Source: an uncultured Ectothiorhodospiraceae bacterium (GTDB lineage Bacteria; Pseudomonadota; Gammaproteobacteria; CAMYNG01). Taken from it: a stretch of DNA of 43,314 nucleotides. The DNA is taken from contig CAMYNG010000008.1 in NCBI GenBank assembly GCA_947259765.1, forward strand, positions 1 through 43,314, read 5' to 3'. Below are positions 9,493 to 20,282 of the stretch, one piece after another. Numbering within the stretch: position 1 is the first letter of the stretch; every line of letters begins with the position of its first letter. Below the pieces are notes generated by a model. That model did no database searches. It worked only from the letters and a program-made list of their open reading frames with translations, and was not told the origin of the DNA. Both the position numbers and the translations under genes were made by a program.

Positions 9493-10725
9493 TCAGGGTT
9501 GCTGTAGCTGATAGGCTGTAAGGTAACCGCGTCGATCAATAGCAAACAAGGTGCCATCCTCACGGAAGGGATTGGTAACGATGTTGTATTGTCGGGAGAG
9601 AATACGTTTGTCAACGATATGATCTGTTTCATCGGTATTCTCGTATAAATCCGCCAGGCCATCACCGCTTATGCGAATTCGCGAAACAAAGCTTCCATCA
9701 TCGCGGCGCAACCAATGTAAATAGCCATTGTAATCACCGACCACAATATGACCTTCCACCAGCGCGGGGCCGGTGACCGACCTTCTAAGCAGCGCGTCCT
9801 GCTTCCACAGAGTTGAGCCGTTAAACCGATCCAGTGCCCAAACTTGTCCTTGCGCGTCGGAGACAAACACTCGATACGGATCTACAGCGATACCGGTATG
9901 CGCAGACATTTCGCGCACCCAAATGGGTCGACCGGATTCCAACTGGATGCAGGCAATCCGGCCCTGAATAGTCACCGCATAGACCACATCATCCATAATA
10001 ACCGGATCCGCATCAATATCGATTACACGTTCCAGTTCCGAACGTCCGCGTGGTACGGCAACCGGCGTTTCCCACAGTACGGTTCCTTCGTTAAGGGTTA
10101 GAGCGACAATCTTGCCGTTGTCAAAACCGGCAATAACCAAACCATCTTTAATTACTGGATTGCTGGTTCCCCGCAAGGTAAGTACAGGCACGGTGCGATC
10201 GTAAACCCATTTCTTCATGCCGGTTTCCGCATTCAAACCAAAGAGCCGGCCATCCACTGTCCGTACTACAACAACTCCGTCCGCAATCTGCGGGATTGAT
10301 AGCACCTCGCTCGACACCCGCGTGCGCCAAATTTCCTTACCGTCGGTCGCATCGATGGCAAGTACTTCCGCGTGGCTGGTACCCAGTAACAAGCGTCCAT
10401 CTCCCAGATTAAGCGCTCCGGATACCGGTAATTCCGTATCGGTGGTCCAGAGCTTTTGACCCGTGTCGGTATTAAAGGCATACAGCATGCCTTTGTAGTC
10501 AATTCCAAATCCTTTCTTGCTACTAAAAGTCGGCCGCAGTTTAAGGTACTGTTCGCCAACACCCTCCCCGATGCGCAGCGACCACAATTCCTTTACGGAG
10601 GTTAAATTGTCGAGTTTTACCAGCGGCGTGGGCGGAAGCACAGGAGACGGCGACGAACTACAACCCACGATTGCAAACACAAGTGCAGCTAAGACAGCGT
10701 GCAGAAATTGGCGGCGATTATTCAC
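9493..10725 (-). CDS. bamB: Outer membrane assembly lipoprotein BamB
   Basis: A 410-residue lipoprotein of the BAM complex, which inserts beta-barrel proteins into the outer membrane. The signal peptide ends in the lipobox IVGC with lipidated C22. The rest is a PQQ-like eight-bladed beta-propeller with repeated blade motifs such as YAFNTDTGQKLW, LAIDATDGKEIW, FGLNAETGMKKW and WALDRFNGSTLW. The start is GTG at 10725. Only 3 bases separate it from the yfgM stop, so the two are co-transcribed, matching the conserved yfgM-bamB-der order of gammaproteobacteria. Confidence 0.95.
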   Translation of the reverse strand: MNNRRQFLHAVLAALVFAIVGCSSSPSPVLPPTPLVKLDNLTSVKELWSLRIGEGVGEQYLKLRPTFSSKKGFGIDYKGMLYAFNTDTGQKLWTTDTELPVSGALNLGDGRLLLGTSHAEVLAIDATDGKEIWRTRVSSEVLSIPQIADGVVVVRTVDGRLFGLNAETGMKKWVYDRTVPVLTLRGTSNPVIKDGLVIAGFDNGKIVALTLNEGTVLWETPVAVPRGRSELERVIDIDADPVIMDDVVYAVTIQGRIACIQLESGRPIWVREMSAHTGIAVDPYRVFVSDAQGQVWALDRFNGSTLWKQDALLRRSVTGPALVEGHIVVGDYNGYLHWLRRDDGSFVSRIRISGDGLADLYENTDETDHIVDKRILSRQYNIVTNPFREDGTLFAIDRRGYLTAYQLQQP

Positions 10726-10728
10726 TAT

Positions 10729-11454
10729 TTATTTTTCACCCGTTGTTTCGCTATCACCCGTCTTAACGGCACTGCCCGTATCCATTGCAGAGGTGTCATC
10801 GATAGCATCACTGGAGGAACTTGTGGCAGTAGCCGGGGGTAAATTTTCCAACTTTAATTGCAGCGGTTCGCGCCGTGCCTGGGAAGCGGACAGTGACGCG
10901 AGCTGGTACGCCTGGCGAGCAGCATCCATCTGGTTTTGTGCCACAAAAATGTCACCTTTGAGTTCCTCATACTCGGGGGTAAAGCTACCAGGCTCAACGT
11001 CAGCGATCACCGTAAGCGCGGCATCGACCTCCCCACGGGCAAGCATTACGCGCGCCAGACGAAGTCGTGCAACGTGGCGAGTTCCTTCGTCGCTGGCAAG
11101 ATCCATGGCCACCTCAAGATGATTTTGCGCAGCCTCCAGGTTCCCGGCGTCGACTCGCATCCGCGCCATGCGCAGTGCAGCTAATGCGGCATACGGCGTA
11201 CGCGCATAGTCGGCGATCAGCAAGGCACCGTCATCCAATGCCTTTTCCACTTCTCCCTGTTGGGTTGCGGCTTGCATGCTAGCGTATAGTTCGGCGGCAG
11301 CAACAGACCGTTGTTCCGAATAGGAAAGCCAGTATCGGAAGCCCCCCACCGCTCCGACACCCAGCACCAAGCCGATAATGATAGAGCGCCCATTTTCCGC
11401 CCACCATCTTTTGATGGCCTCGAGTTGTTCCTGATCGGTTGTATGTGTTTCCAC
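10729..11454 (-). CDS. yfgM: YfgM family TPR membrane protein (ancillary SecYEG factor)
   Basis: A 241-residue protein with one N-terminal transmembrane helix (about 24-43, SIIIGLVLGVGAVGGF) and a periplasmic TPR-like region (about 50-205) built of helical pairs such as AAAELYASM and AQNHLEVAMDLA. The family contacts SecYEG and periplasmic chaperones in E. coli. The C-terminus is a Ser/Thr/Ala-rich low-complexity tail (about 208-241). The start is GTG at 11454 with GGAG 7 bases upstream. It sits between hisS and bamB as is usual. Confidence 0.9.
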   Translation of the reverse strand: METHTTDQEQLEAIKRWWAENGRSIIIGLVLGVGAVGGFRYWLSYSEQRSVAAAELYASMQAATQQGEVEKALDDGALLIADYARTPYAALAALRMARMRVDAGNLEAAQNHLEVAMDLASDEGTRHVARLRLARVMLARGEVDAALTVIADVEPGSFTPEYEELKGDIFVAQNQMDAARQAYQLASLSASQARREPLQLKLENLPPATATSSSSDAIDDTSAMDTGSAVKTGDSETTGEK

Positions 11455-11474
11455 CTTATGACTCCAGCAGCATG

Positions 11475-12776
11475 TTAAGCTGACACATTTGCAAATTCTG
11501 ATTCAAGTGATTTACGCAGCAATTTTTGCATCGATGTTTGCAGTTCCGCCTGATTGACTGATTGTTGCGCTCGATCTTCGCGTAAAAATTTAATACCAAT
11601 TTCCCCGGCTTGCACCTCCTCATCACCGAGAATAAGCGCGAGCACTGCACCACTCTTGTCTGCCTTTTTCATCTGGCTCTTGAAACTGCCTCCGCCACAA
11701 TGACTTATCAAACGTAAGTCGGGAATAGCGTCGCGCAATTGCTCCGCCAATTTAAATCCTGTTTGTTGTGCGTCGTCTCCCACCATAAGCAAGTAAGCAT
11801 GTGGTGCAAACACGTGGTGCGGGATGCTACCCTCCTCCACCAATGCAACCAGGCGCTCCATGCCAAGAGCGAATCCGACTGCTGAATTCGGTTTGCCCCC
11901 TAGCTGTTCGACCAACCCATCATAGCGTCCACCCGCGCAAACCGTTCCTTGCGCTCCCAAAGCGTCAGTAACCCACTCAAATACTGTGCGACTGTAATAG
12001 TCCAAGCCGCGGACCAAATTAGTATTCAGCGTAAACGCTACACCGATGTCGGTGAGACGTTCGCATACCGCGTCAAAATGCTCGCGGGACTCAGTGTCCA
12101 GGTGTGTCACTAACTGCGGCGCATCCTCAAGTAGAGCACGCATATCGGGATTCTTGCTATCAAGTATGCGTAGTGGATTGCTCTTTAAGCGACGCTGACT
12201 GTCTTCATCGAGCTGGTCACGGTGATCTTCCAAATAGGCCACCAGTACTTCTCGATAGTGGGTACGCGCTGCAGGTGTTCCCAGCGAATTCAATTCCAGC
12301 GTCACTTTATCGGCCACGCCCAGGTGATGCCAGAATCGTGCGGTCATGGCGATGAGTTCTGCATCCACATCCGGTCCGGCAAGTCCGAACACCTCCACTC
12401 CCAACTGATGAAACTGACGATAACGCCCTTTTTGTGGGCGTTCGTGGCGAAACATCGGACCCGCATACCAGAGACGCTGGATCTGATTGTACAACCAGCC
12501 GTGCTCCAGACCGGCGCGAACGCAACCGGCGGTTCCCTCAGGACGCAAAGTCAAACTATCGCCGTTACGATCGTCGAAAGTGTACATTTCTTTTTCGACG
12601 ATATCGGTGACTTCACCTATAGAGCGCTTAAACAGCTCCGTCTTTTCCAGCAACGGCAGGCGCACTTCGCGATATCCGTAGCCGGCCATTAATTCACGAA
12701 ACTGTTGCTCCACAAACTGCCAGCCCACGGTCTCATCTGGACCGATATCATTCATGCCTCGAATTGCGTTAATCAC
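11475..12776 (-). CDS. hisS: Histidine-tRNA ligase
   Basis: A class II aminoacyl-tRNA synthetase that charges tRNA-His. Visible motifs are the N-terminal [21 protein letters not shown], motif 2 around [18 protein letters not shown], the histidine signature GGRYDGL and motif 3 GFALGMERL, followed by an anticodon-binding domain (about 325-420). GTG at 12776 was chosen because it places the Met 3 residues before AIRGMND as in relatives. A TTG at 12803 would add 9 residues and has a GGA closer to ideal spacing, so the start is unsettled. In most gammaproteobacteria ispG separates rodZ and hisS; here it is absent. Confidence 0.95.
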   Translation of the reverse strand: MINAIRGMNDIGPDETVGWQFVEQQFRELMAGYGYREVRLPLLEKTELFKRSIGEVTDIVEKEMYTFDDRNGDSLTLRPEGTAGCVRAGLEHGWLYNQIQRLWYAGPMFRHERPQKGRYRQFHQLGVEVFGLAGPDVDAELIAMTARFWHHLGVADKVTLELNSLGTPAARTHYREVLVAYLEDHRDQLDEDSQRRLKSNPLRILDSKNPDMRALLEDAPQLVTHLDTESREHFDAVCERLTDIGVAFTLNTNLVRGLDYYSRTVFEWVTDALGAQGTVCAGGRYDGLVEQLGGKPNSAVGFALGMERLVALVEEGSIPHHVFAPHAYLLMVGDDAQQTGFKLAEQLRDAIPDLRLISHCGGGSFKSQMKKADKSGAVLALILGDEEVQAGEIGIKFLREDRAQQSVNQAELQTSMQKLLRKSLESEFANVSA

Positions 12777-12843
12777 GATAGCTGGCGTCCTGTTAATACC
12801 CAAACTTTTCCGGCATTGCCGGCCACCAGACGCAAAATCCGGG

Positions 12844-13881
12844 CTATTGGGCCTCGGTTTGGGGAGCCGCGCCGACCGTGGCGCGAGCGATATCGTTTCT
12901 GGTAAAGCCGGTCAAATCAAACGGCCGGCCATTATAAGTGATAGACACCCCGGGTGCATAACCCAGAACCACCGTAAATGGGGGTACACCGGACAATTCC
13001 AGCAGACTTCCGGCCGTCACCATACGGTAGACCAGCGCCGTACCCCGCGCATCACGCACCTCGGTCCAGGAATCATTGTGGTAGACCATCTCTAACGCTG
13101 CCGATACGCCGCTAGCCGTAGACGTCGGATTTGTGGCAATGGCCGGTGTCGGTGAAAGGGCAGACTCGGTTGCGTCCGTCAACGTCGGACTGAGAGGCGC
13201 GTCGGCAGCAGAACCCTCAGCGACGTCTGGCGACTCCTCGGTCAGCCTCGGACCGGCATCCGCGGTTTGGGGCTCGGATGTTGCGTCCGCTTGCGGCTGG
13301 CTCACCGCTACCGGTTCCGTCTGCATGGCTGAATCCGCCGCATCAGGCTTGGAAACGACGAGAATTTCCGCTGAAGACACAGGTTTGGAGGCGGGCTCAG
13401 GGTTCATAGCCGAACTTTCGGCGGGGGCTGGGACCGGGTCTTCGGATGTTCCCGGCGCCGCGCCCGACTGGTACCACCACCAACCAGCCGGAACGCCGAG
13501 AACGACGACAGCTGCAAAAATAAGTACACCCGCGCCAAATCCGGCGCGTCGTCCGGGCTGAATCGTGCCCTCTGGCATAAGTTCCGGCGCGACCTGGGTG
13601 GATTGTAGATAACCCGAGAGAATAGCGTCTTCGTCGAGGCCAAGGGTACGCGCATAAGCGCGTAGGTAGCCGCCAACATAGGTTGCGCCTGCAAGGCGGT
13701 CATACTCATCCGCTTCCAGACACTGAATGGTGTCCTCGGTGAGGTGCAACTGACGCGCGACATCTCCGAGCCCCAGTCCGGCTGCTTCGCGCGCGCGGCG
13801 CAGATCACGGCCAGGAAGGCCCGGCTGTTGGCCTGCTGACGTTTCGGCGCCGTGCTCATCCACCGTCTCAGTCACGTTCAC
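12844..13881 (-). CDS. rodZ: Cytoskeleton protein RodZ
   Basis: A 345-residue bitopic membrane protein that anchors MreB and maintains rod shape. It has a cytoplasmic HTH_25 domain (about 26-90, [19 protein letters not shown]), one transmembrane helix (about 113-136, ending GWWWYQ), a periplasmic Ala/Pro/Ser/Thr-rich linker (about 141-255) and a C-terminal DUF4115 beta domain (about 258-340, WTEVRDARG...[13 protein letters not shown]). The start is GTG at 13881, overlapping the pilF stop by 4 bases (GTGA), which indicates translational coupling. Confidence 0.94.
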   Translation of the reverse strand: MNVTETVDEHGAETSAGQQPGLPGRDLRRAREAAGLGLGDVARQLHLTEDTIQCLEADEYDRLAGATYVGGYLRAYARTLGLDEDAILSGYLQSTQVAPELMPEGTIQPGRRAGFGAGVLIFAAVVVLGVPAGWWWYQSGAAPGTSEDPVPAPAESSAMNPEPASKPVSSAEILVVSKPDAADSAMQTEPVAVSQPQADATSEPQTADAGPRLTEESPDVAEGSAADAPLSPTLTDATESALSPTPAIATNPTSTASGVSAALEMVYHNDSWTEVRDARGTALVYRMVTAGSLLELSGVPPFTVVLGYAPGVSITYNGRPFDLTGFTRNDIARATVGAAPQTEAQ

Positions 13882-14648
13882 AACCTATTCTGATCTTCCA
13901 GCTTACGCATGCGTTTGGCTTCTTCAGAACTGGGGAACTTACCCTTAAGAATTATCGCGTAGCTGTCAGCCACCTCGGTATTACCAAAATGTTTTTCCAA
14001 AAGAAACCCGAGCCATAAACTTTTCGGAGTATGGTTACCATGCTGCAGGTAGCGTTTAAACAGACGATAGGATTCCTTATACGCCTGGTAGTGGTACTCA
14101 ATCTCAGCTAGGGCAAGCAGGGACTGGGGCGAATTGGGTTTGCCTTTGAGGGCCTCGGCAAGGAACTCTCGTGCCATGTGACGATTCTTTTTTCGTACGG
14201 CGCAAATACCGATATTTTCATTGACGCCGGCCTTATCCGGATAGACTGGATCATCAAGCACTTTGAAAAAATATTGGAACGCCTCATCAAACTCACCGCG
14301 ACTGCACAGAAACACACCGTAGTTGTTTTTCAGACTCATATCCTTTGGCAGGAGTTCAAGTGCGCGCTGGTAATGTTCCCTCGCCTTTTCGGGCTTGTCA
14401 GTACGCCGATACAGTTCAGCCAAATAGTGATGGGCGGTTCCGTTTTTTGGATTTTGCTCTAACGCTTTATCCAGCTTGTCCAACCCCACATCCAGTCGAC
14501 CCTGCTGCATGTAAGCCAAACCCAGGTTGGCATTTAACTCCGACGCCTCAATCATATCCTGGGGACGTCTGTCATCTTCCGGCTGAGTCGCACAGGCGGA
14601 CAGTAACAACATGCCGAAAAACACAATCCCGACCGGCTTAAACTTCAT
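13878..14648 (-). CDS. pilF: Type IV pilus biogenesis lipoprotein PilF/PilW
   Basis: A 256-residue outer-membrane lipoprotein (pilotin) with TPR repeats that helps assemble the type IV pilus secretin. The signal sequence [19 protein letters not shown] carries the lipobox LSAC with lipidated C19. TPR units follow (for example [20 protein letters not shown] and [20 protein letters not shown]). ATG 14648 is favoured over an upstream in-frame start at 14726 because it begins directly at the signal peptide and overlaps the rlmN stop in an ATGA junction. Its 3' end overlaps the rodZ start in the same way. Confidence 0.92.
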   Translation of the reverse strand: MKFKPVGIVFFGMLLLSACATQPEDDRRPQDMIEASELNANLGLAYMQQGRLDVGLDKLDKALEQNPKNGTAHHYLAELYRRTDKPEKAREHYQRALELLPKDMSLKNNYGVFLCSRGEFDEAFQYFFKVLDDPVYPDKAGVNENIGICAVRKKNRHMAREFLAEALKGKPNSPQSLLALAEIEYHYQAYKESYRLFKRYLQHGNHTPKSLWLGFLLEKHFGNTEVADSYAIILKGKFPSSEEAKRMRKLEDQNRL

Positions 14649-15754
14649 TGACTGTCTCCCAATGCGGAATGCAGACGAAGACGCCGCTTGGTTCGATCGT
14701 GAAATTTTCCGGCCAATTGCCCGCAAGCCGCATCGATATCATCACCGCGGGTTCGCCGGGTTACAGTGACCAGTCCCGCACGCATTAGGATCTCCCGAAA
14801 GCGGTTGCGAGTCTGTTCGTCTGAACATTGATAGCGGGTATTTGGAAAAGGATTAAACGGGATAAGATTTACTTTAGCCGGTAAATGCCGCAGCAATTTA
14901 ACCAACTCGCGGGCATGCGCGTCGGTATCATTGATACCGGCGAGCATGACATACTCAAATGTGATTTTGCTGCGATGTGTTTGGCTCTGCACGTAACGAT
15001 GACAGGCTGCCAACATCTCGGCAATAGGATATTTCCGATTAAGCGGCACCAACTGATCGCGTAATGCGTCGTTGGGCGCGTGTAGTGATACCGCTAGTGC
15101 GACATCGGCGACGTCCGTTAGCCGATCCAGGGCCGGTATGACACCGGAAGTACTGATGGTGACACGACGTTTTGACAAGCCGTATGCATTGTCCTCGGTC
15201 ATGAGACGAATTGCACTGACAACATTGTTAAAATTCAGTAGCGGTTCTCCCATGCCCATAAAGACCACGTTCGAGATCTTACGTTCCTCGCGATGGGTTG
15301 TATCCAGCGCCCGGTTTGCTATCCAAACCTGGCCGATAATTTCACTCACGTCGAGATTACGATTAAAGCCTTGTTGTGCGGTCGAGCAAAAAGAACACTC
15401 CAGCGCGCAACCCACCTGCGAAGACACGCACAAGGTGCCGCGATTGTCCTCGGGAATAAAAACGGTTTCGATACAGTTGCCATCCTGCAATCGCAATAAC
15501 CACTTTACGGTACCGTCGTCAGATCGCTGTTCAGTTTCCACATTTGGGGCGCGGATCTCCGCAACATCTTTCAATTGTTGTCGCAAATCCTTGCTGATAT
15601 TGGTCATATCATCGAAATTATCTACACCGAACTGATACAGCCACTTGAGGACCTGCGTGGTGCGGTATGGCTTTTCTCCCAGGCCCGACAAAAACTCCTG
15701 CAATGCAGCAGGATCGAGATCCAGCAGGTTAGTCTTGGCAAGCGATTCGGTCAC
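14645..15754 (-). CDS. rlmN: Dual-specificity 23S rRNA/tRNA adenine-C2 methyltransferase RlmN
   Basis: A 369-residue radical SAM enzyme that methylates A2503 of 23S rRNA and A37 of some tRNAs. The [4Fe-4S] cysteines are C116, C120 and C123 (CALECSFC); the methyl-carrying cysteine near the end is C344 ([12 protein letters not shown]). The GEPLLN motif ([10 protein letters not shown]) binds SAM. Length fits the family. It lies between ndk and pilF in the conserved order, and its stop overlaps the pilF start. Confidence 0.97.
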   Translation of the reverse strand: MTESLAKTNLLDLDPAALQEFLSGLGEKPYRTTQVLKWLYQFGVDNFDDMTNISKDLRQQLKDVAEIRAPNVETEQRSDDGTVKWLLRLQDGNCIETVFIPEDNRGTLCVSSQVGCALECSFCSTAQQGFNRNLDVSEIIGQVWIANRALDTTHREERKISNVVFMGMGEPLLNFNNVVSAIRLMTEDNAYGLSKRRVTISTSGVIPALDRLTDVADVALAVSLHAPNDALRDQLVPLNRKYPIAEMLAACHRYVQSQTHRSKITFEYVMLAGINDTDAHARELVKLLRHLPAKVNLIPFNPFPNTRYQCSDEQTRNRFREILMRAGLVTVTRRTRGDDIDAACGQLAGKFHDRTKRRLRLHSALGDSQ

Positions 15755-15770
15755 GACTGTTCAAACCAGG

Positions 15771-16202
15771 TTAACGTGTTCGAGGACAAATCTCGTCTGC
15801 ACTGAAAAAGAACTCAATTTCCGCCTTGGCGGTTTCCGGCGCATCCGAGCCGTGGACAATATTCTCATCCACCGTCTCAGCGAAGTCTGCGCGAATGGTA
15901 CCTTCTGCCGCTTCCTTCGGATTGGTCGCGCCCATAATTTCACGATTACGTGCAATCGCGTTCTCGCCTTCCAGCGCCTGTACCATAACCGGGCCGGACG
16001 TCATAAACGCAACGAGATCGTCGAAAAATGGCCGCTCCTTATGAACCGCATAAAAACCCTCCGCCTGTTCACGACTGAGATGCTGCATTTTCGCTGCAAT
16101 AACCTGCAAACCGCCGGTTTCGAAACGAGAGTAAATCTTGCCGATGATGTTTTTTGCCACACCGTCGGGCTTAATAATAGAAAGTGTGCGTTCTAGCGCC
16201 AT
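15771..16202 (-). CDS. ndk: Nucleoside diphosphate kinase
   Basis: A 143-residue enzyme that moves the gamma-phosphate between nucleoside triphosphates and diphosphates. It has the typical start [13 protein letters not shown], the catalytic H117 in NIVHGSD, and the [15 protein letters not shown] segment. ATG 16202 was chosen because it matches the family N-terminus and has GGAG about 7 bases upstream; an in-frame ATG at 16235 would add 11 unrelated residues. It is first in the ndk-to-der cluster, 127 bases after iscX, so it may have its own promoter in that gap. Confidence 0.97.
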   Translation of the reverse strand: MALERTLSIIKPDGVAKNIIGKIYSRFETGGLQVIAAKMQHLSREQAEGFYAVHKERPFFDDLVAFMTSGPVMVQALEGENAIARNREIMGATNPKEAAEGTIRADFAETVDENIVHGSDAPETAKAEIEFFFSADEICPRTR

Positions 16203-16328
16203 GCGGGATCTCCAGGTCGGCCGGATTGCAGTCAAGATAGCACAGTGCGCTCCGTGCTGCGGGGCGGACTGTCAGAAGGCGGAATTCTAACGTTTACGGG
16301 GTTTTAAGACAATGAATTGACAGGCATT

Positions 16329-16529
16329 TCAGTCGTGCTCATCGATCCACGCCATCTGCACAGCCTCCAGAATCTTCTCTCCGGAGTGCGCCGGATCATC
16401 GTCGAACTCGGGCAGTTCAAGGATCCAGTTATGCAAATCAGTAAAGCGGACAAGTTTGGGATCAACGTCCGGTCGAGCATCTTCAAGAGCAATGGCGATT
16501 TCCAATGAATCCGTCCATTTCAGTCCCAT
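16329..16529 (-). CDS. iscX: Iron-sulfur assembly protein IscX (YfhJ)
   Basis: A 66-residue acidic protein, last of the isc operon, that binds IscS and iron and modulates cluster assembly. The family pattern is clear: [21 protein letters not shown], then [15 protein letters not shown] and [12 protein letters not shown] at the end. Length equals that of E. coli IscX. It follows fdx by 11 bases. Confidence 0.96.
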   Translation of the reverse strand: MGLKWTDSLEIAIALEDARPDVDPKLVRFTDLHNWILELPEFDDDPAHSGEKILEAVQMAWIDEHD

Positions 16530-16540
16530 ATTACCGCTCC

Positions 16541-16879
16541 TTAATGGCTTTCTGACACCATATTAATAGTGTACTTGGGTAATTCAATCACCAGATCCTC
16601 GTCAGCAACGATAGCCTGGCAACTCAATCGAGAATCCGGCTCCAGTCCCCAGGCTTTGTCCAGCAGGTCATCCTCCTCCTCCTGTGCCTCATTCAGCGAG
16701 TCCACACCTTCGCGCACGTAAACGTGACAGGTCGTGCACGCGCAAGATTTTTCGCACGCGTGTTCGATATCAATGCCATTTGCCAGCGCCGCATCGCAGA
16801 TACTGATACCGGCATCGGCTTCGATCACCGCACCGTCAGGGCATAGCTCTTCATGCGGTAAGAAAATCAATTTCGTCAT
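16541..16879 (-). CDS. fdx: Isc-type [2Fe-2S] ferredoxin
   Basis: A 112-residue adrenodoxin-type ferredoxin that supplies electrons for cluster assembly on IscU. The cluster ligands are C42, C48 and C51 (C-x5-C-x2-C) and C87 (RLSCQ). The acidic stretch [13 protein letters not shown] is typical of the Isc-specific group. It lies between hscA and iscX in the standard order. Confidence 0.96.
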   Translation of the reverse strand: MTKLIFLPHEELCPDGAVIEADAGISICDAALANGIDIEHACEKSCACTTCHVYVREGVDSLNEAQEEEDDLLDKAWGLEPDSRLSCQAIVADEDLVIELPKYTINMVSESH

Positions 16880-16927
16880 TCAGGAATTCCCGTAAATTGC
16901 ACCTGATGCTGTGCGATAAACCCGCAC

Positions 16928-18802
16928 TCAGGAAAAATCTTCAACTTTATGGCCGGCCAGGGCCCGCTTGATACTGCTATCCATGCGGCGCGCGGCAAAC
17001 TCACTGCTTGCCTTATCCAGCGCCGAAATGGCGCGTTTGATTGCACGATGGTCACTGCCCGTCATCGCATCGTGCAATACTGCGGAGGCACTGTCTATTG
17101 CGGCTCGCTCTTCCGCAGACAACAAAGCATTACCATCCTGAGCAAGTGCAGCATCCAAAGCCTCAATCACTCGCTGCGCTTCGACCTGTTCCTCACGTAA
17201 ACTTCGTGCCGCCACGTCGTCCTCTACGTGGGATAGAGAATCAAGCAGCATCTGTTCAATCTCGCTGTCCGTCAGACCGTAGGACGGTTTGACTTCAATG
17301 CCACTCTCCACGCCTGCTGTCTCTTCACGTGCTGTGACGGAAAGCAACCCATCGGCGTCAACCTGAAACGTTACCCGGATCCGTGCGGCGCCAGCCACCA
17401 TCGGAGGAATTTCACGCAGAGTAAAACGGGCCAACGATCGGCAATCCTGCACCAACTCTCGCTCCCCCTGCAAAACGTGCAAGGACATAGCGGTTTGCCC
17501 GTCCTTGAACGTCGTAAAGTCCTGTGCCCGCGCCACTGGAATTGTGGTGTTGCGAGGAATGATTTTTTCTACCAGCCCACCCATGGTTTCCAACCCAAGC
17601 GACAAGGGAATGACGTCGAGCAACAACATTTCATCGCTGGACTTATTGCCCACAAGCACATCAGCCTGTAAGGCGGCACCGACTGCCACCACCTTATCCG
17701 GATCAATGTGTACCAGAGGCTCACGGCCGAAAAACTCACCTACGCTTTCTCGAACCAGGGGTACGCGCGTTGAACCGCCCACCATGACCACTTCGTCAAT
17801 GTCGTTTGCTTCCAATCCGGCGTCGCGCAATGCACGTCGGCAAGGCAGCAGCGCCTTTTTTACCAGCGGTTGAACGATGCGGTTAAACTCATCACGCCCG
17901 AGATGGCCCTGCCAGCGCGAACCATCGTCGAACTGTAAATCGATTTCCGTTTGTTGCGTTTCCGTCAACGCTTCCTTGGCAGAACAGGCAATATTCATCA
18001 GTTGCCGGTGGTAGCGAATTGAACGGTCCTCATCGAATCCGGCCTGTTCTACGATCCAATCAGCAACCAATTGATCAAAATCATCGCCACCGAGAGAAGT
18101 ATCGCCCGCCGTGGAACGGACTTCAAAAACGCCTTGTTTTAAATGCAATATTGAAACGTCAAATGTTCCACCGCCAAGATCGAATATCGCAACTGTCCCT
18201 TCAGCACGTTGATCCAAACCGTAGGCGACGGCCGCAGCCGTCGGCTCATTTAGCAAGCGCAACACCTTTAGGCCGGCAATTTTAGCTGCGTCCTTGGTTG
18301 CCTGGCGTTGGGCATCGTCAAAATACGCAGGTACCGTGACGACAACTCCACTAAGTTCACCACCCAGAGTATCTTCAGCTCTTTGCCGCAGTGATTTGAG
18401 GATCTCCGCGGACACCTCGATAGCGCTAACGGGGCCTGCCACCGTCTTTATGCGCGGAACAACCTCACAGTCGTTGTCGAACTCGTAAGGAAGTTTTGGG
18501 AAGCGCGCCTTAACTTCTTCAAGCCCTCGCCCCATCAGGCGTTTCGCCGATAAAACCGTGTTAACAGGGTCTTCGGCAGCGGCCGCCTTCGCGTCACTTC
18601 CCACCACTGTCGAGTCACCAGCGGCAAATCTAACCACGGATGGCAACAGAAACTTCCCGGATTGGTCCGGTAGAGTTTCGGCCACGCCACTGCGCACCGT
18701 GGCGACAAGGGAATTGGTGGTACCAAGATCAATCCCGGCCGCCAAGCGATGTTCGTGCGGCGCAGAGGATTCGCCCGGTTCACTTATCTGTAGAAGTGCC
18801 AT
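16928..18802 (-). CDS. hscA: Hsp70-type chaperone HscA
   Basis: A 624-residue specialised Hsp70 that, with HscB, releases the new cluster from IscU by binding its LPPVK motif. The ATPase domain has [16 protein letters not shown] near the start, [14 protein letters not shown] and [10 protein letters not shown]; the substrate-binding domain follows (about 390-500) and then a helical lid. ATG 18802 ([10 protein letters not shown]) agrees with the family N-terminus; an upstream TTG at 18820 would add six residues. Length is close to the E. coli protein (616). Confidence 0.97.
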   Translation of the reverse strand: MALLQISEPGESSAPHEHRLAAGIDLGTTNSLVATVRSGVAETLPDQSGKFLLPSVVRFAAGDSTVVGSDAKAAAAEDPVNTVLSAKRLMGRGLEEVKARFPKLPYEFDNDCEVVPRIKTVAGPVSAIEVSAEILKSLRQRAEDTLGGELSGVVVTVPAYFDDAQRQATKDAAKIAGLKVLRLLNEPTAAAVAYGLDQRAEGTVAIFDLGGGTFDVSILHLKQGVFEVRSTAGDTSLGGDDFDQLVADWIVEQAGFDEDRSIRYHRQLMNIACSAKEALTETQQTEIDLQFDDGSRWQGHLGRDEFNRIVQPLVKKALLPCRRALRDAGLEANDIDEVVMVGGSTRVPLVRESVGEFFGREPLVHIDPDKVVAVGAALQADVLVGNKSSDEMLLLDVIPLSLGLETMGGLVEKIIPRNTTIPVARAQDFTTFKDGQTAMSLHVLQGERELVQDCRSLARFTLREIPPMVAGAARIRVTFQVDADGLLSVTAREETAGVESGIEVKPSYGLTDSEIEQMLLDSLSHVEDDVAARSLREEQVEAQRVIEALDAALAQDGNALLSAEERAAIDSASAVLHDAMTGSDHRAIKRAISALDKASSEFAARRMDSSIKRALAGHKVEDFS

Positions 18803-18900
18803 AGCTAAAAATTTTTCCAAATTCGTTCACGGCCAGTTGTAACCCCTCCGGAGCCCGCCTCAACGTCAGACCAATCCCTGATTTTACCTGCGATTCATGT

Positions 18901-19443
18901 CTATTCGAACAACTCTTCTTCGAGGAGTACAATTTCGTGCTGCAACTTTTGCAAAAACTGTAATTTACGCACGCACTGCTTGCCTGTCTGAAGCGCTTCA
19001 CCGCTACCGGTGTTGAGCAGACTTGCCAATTCGTCAATTAACTCCTGCCGACGCTTGCCAACCCTGGATTCCAGATCCGTCAACCGATCCAAAGCATCGT
19101 CGGAGGACTGAGCAGCATCGAGTTCCTCGCGATACTCCATTTGCTCCATAAGAAAGGCAGGATCAAACTGTGTTTCGCGCTGATCGTCGAACTCTACCCC
19201 CCACAGCTCAAGCATATAACGCCCGCGCAACAGGGGTGACTTCAATTGTTCATAGGCCTGGTTCACCAACGCCGCCTTTTGTACGGAGAGCCTGCGCTCG
19301 TGTTCGGGGGCATTGGCAAAACGATCGGGGTGGGTTGCCCGCTGGAGCTTACGATAGCGCTCCAACAGGTCATTCTGATCGAGCGAAAACACAACCGGTA
19401 AACCAAAAAGTTCGAAATAGTTCTGCGTGAAATCAGAACTCAT
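18901..19443 (-). CDS. hscB: Co-chaperone HscB
   Basis: A 180-residue J-domain protein that delivers IscU to HscA and stimulates its ATPase. The J domain occupies about 8-80 with the HPD motif at 38-40 (ATHPDRF). The C-terminal three-helix domain (about 95-175) binds IscU. A 98-base gap separates it from the hscA start, slightly longer than elsewhere in the operon. Confidence 0.95.
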   Translation of the reverse strand: MSSDFTQNYFELFGLPVVFSLDQNDLLERYRKLQRATHPDRFANAPEHERRLSVQKAALVNQAYEQLKSPLLRGRYMLELWGVEFDDQRETQFDPAFLMEQMEYREELDAAQSSDDALDRLTDLESRVGKRRQELIDELASLLNTGSGEALQTGKQCVRKLQFLQKLQHEIVLLEEELFE

Positions 19444-19470
19444 GCCATCGAAACCCTCAGCAATGCGACA

Positions 19471-19794
19471 TCAAACCGTAAAACTTTCGCCGCAGCCGCA
19501 GGTATCCTTGACGTTGGGATTATTGAATTTGAAACCTTCGTTAAGGCCTTCTTTGCCGTAATCCAGCTCGGTTCCGTCCATATAAACCATACTTTTCGGA
19601 TCCACAATGATCCTCACGCCCTTGGATTCGAAAACATGATCCTCCGGCTCCACAGTATCGGCAAATTCGAGCACGTACGCCATTCCCGAACATCCGGTCG
19701 TACGAACACCCAGGCGTAGGCCTTCACCTGCACCCCGATTCGCCAAAAAGGCCTGCACGCGCTCGGCAGCCGTATCAGTCAATGAAATTGCCAT
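19471..19794 (-). CDS. iscA: A-type Fe-S carrier IscA
   Basis: A 107-residue A-type carrier that passes clusters to apo-proteins. Ligands C35 (TTGCSGMAY), C99 and C101 (DTCGCGESF) are all present at the same positions as in E. coli. It follows iscU by 18 bases. Confidence 0.97.
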   Translation of the reverse strand: MAISLTDTAAERVQAFLANRGAGEGLRLGVRTTGCSGMAYVLEFADTVEPEDHVFESKGVRIIVDPKSMVYMDGTELDYGKEGLNEGFKFNNPNVKDTCGCGESFTV

Positions 19795-19812
19795 ACCTAC
19801 ACCGTTTCCAAA

Positions 19813-20220
19813 CTAGGCAGATTTTGCTTCTGGAGTTGAATCTGACTGTTTTGATTGATAATCGCTTACGGCAGCCTTAATGGCGTCCTCGGCCAAAACA
19901 GAGCAGTGAATCTTCACTGGAGGTAGTTCCAGTTCGTGCGCTATTTCGGTGTTTTTAATTTGGCTCGCTTCATCAAGCGTTTTGCCTTTGACCCATTCAG
20001 TCAACAGGGAACTTGAGGCAATAGCCGAGCCGCAACCATAGGTCTTGAATTTCGCATCTTCGATGATGCCCTGCTCGTTGACCTTGATCTGCAGACGCAT
20101 TACGTCACCGCAGGCCGGTGCGCCAACCATACCCGTGCCCACACTCTCGGATTCCTTGTCCATCGAACCGACATTGCGTGGGTTCTCGTAATGGTCGATA
20201 ACCTTGTCGCTGTATGCCAT
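19813..20220 (-). CDS. iscU: Iron-sulfur scaffold IscU
   Basis: A 135-residue scaffold on which [2Fe-2S] and [4Fe-4S] clusters are built. C37 and D39 (APACGD), C63 (YGCGSAIASS) and C106 (KIHCSVLAEDAIK) are conserved, and LPPVK at 99-103 is the HscA recognition site. The C-terminus carries a short Ser/Lys-rich extension beyond the usual end. ATG 20220 matches the family start MAYSDKV; an upstream TTG would add two residues. Confidence 0.97.
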   Translation of the reverse strand: MAYSDKVIDHYENPRNVGSMDKESESVGTGMVGAPACGDVMRLQIKVNEQGIIEDAKFKTYGCGSAIASSSLLTEWVKGKTLDEASQIKNTEIAHELELPPVKIHCSVLAEDAIKAAVSDYQSKQSDSTPEAKSA

Positions 20221-20282
20221 GATCAATTACCTCTAGTGTTTATAAATTTTATGAAATTACTAAAACAAAATCTCTACGTAAT

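Noticed and set aside
10517-11122. 201-codon plus-strand frame opposite bamB and yfgM
   Set aside because: Antisense shadow of two conserved genes; Ser/Ala-rich with no domain.
13133-13561. 142-codon plus-strand frame
   Set aside because: Mirror of the Ala/Pro/Ser/Thr-rich rodZ linker, whose low complexity keeps the opposite strand open.
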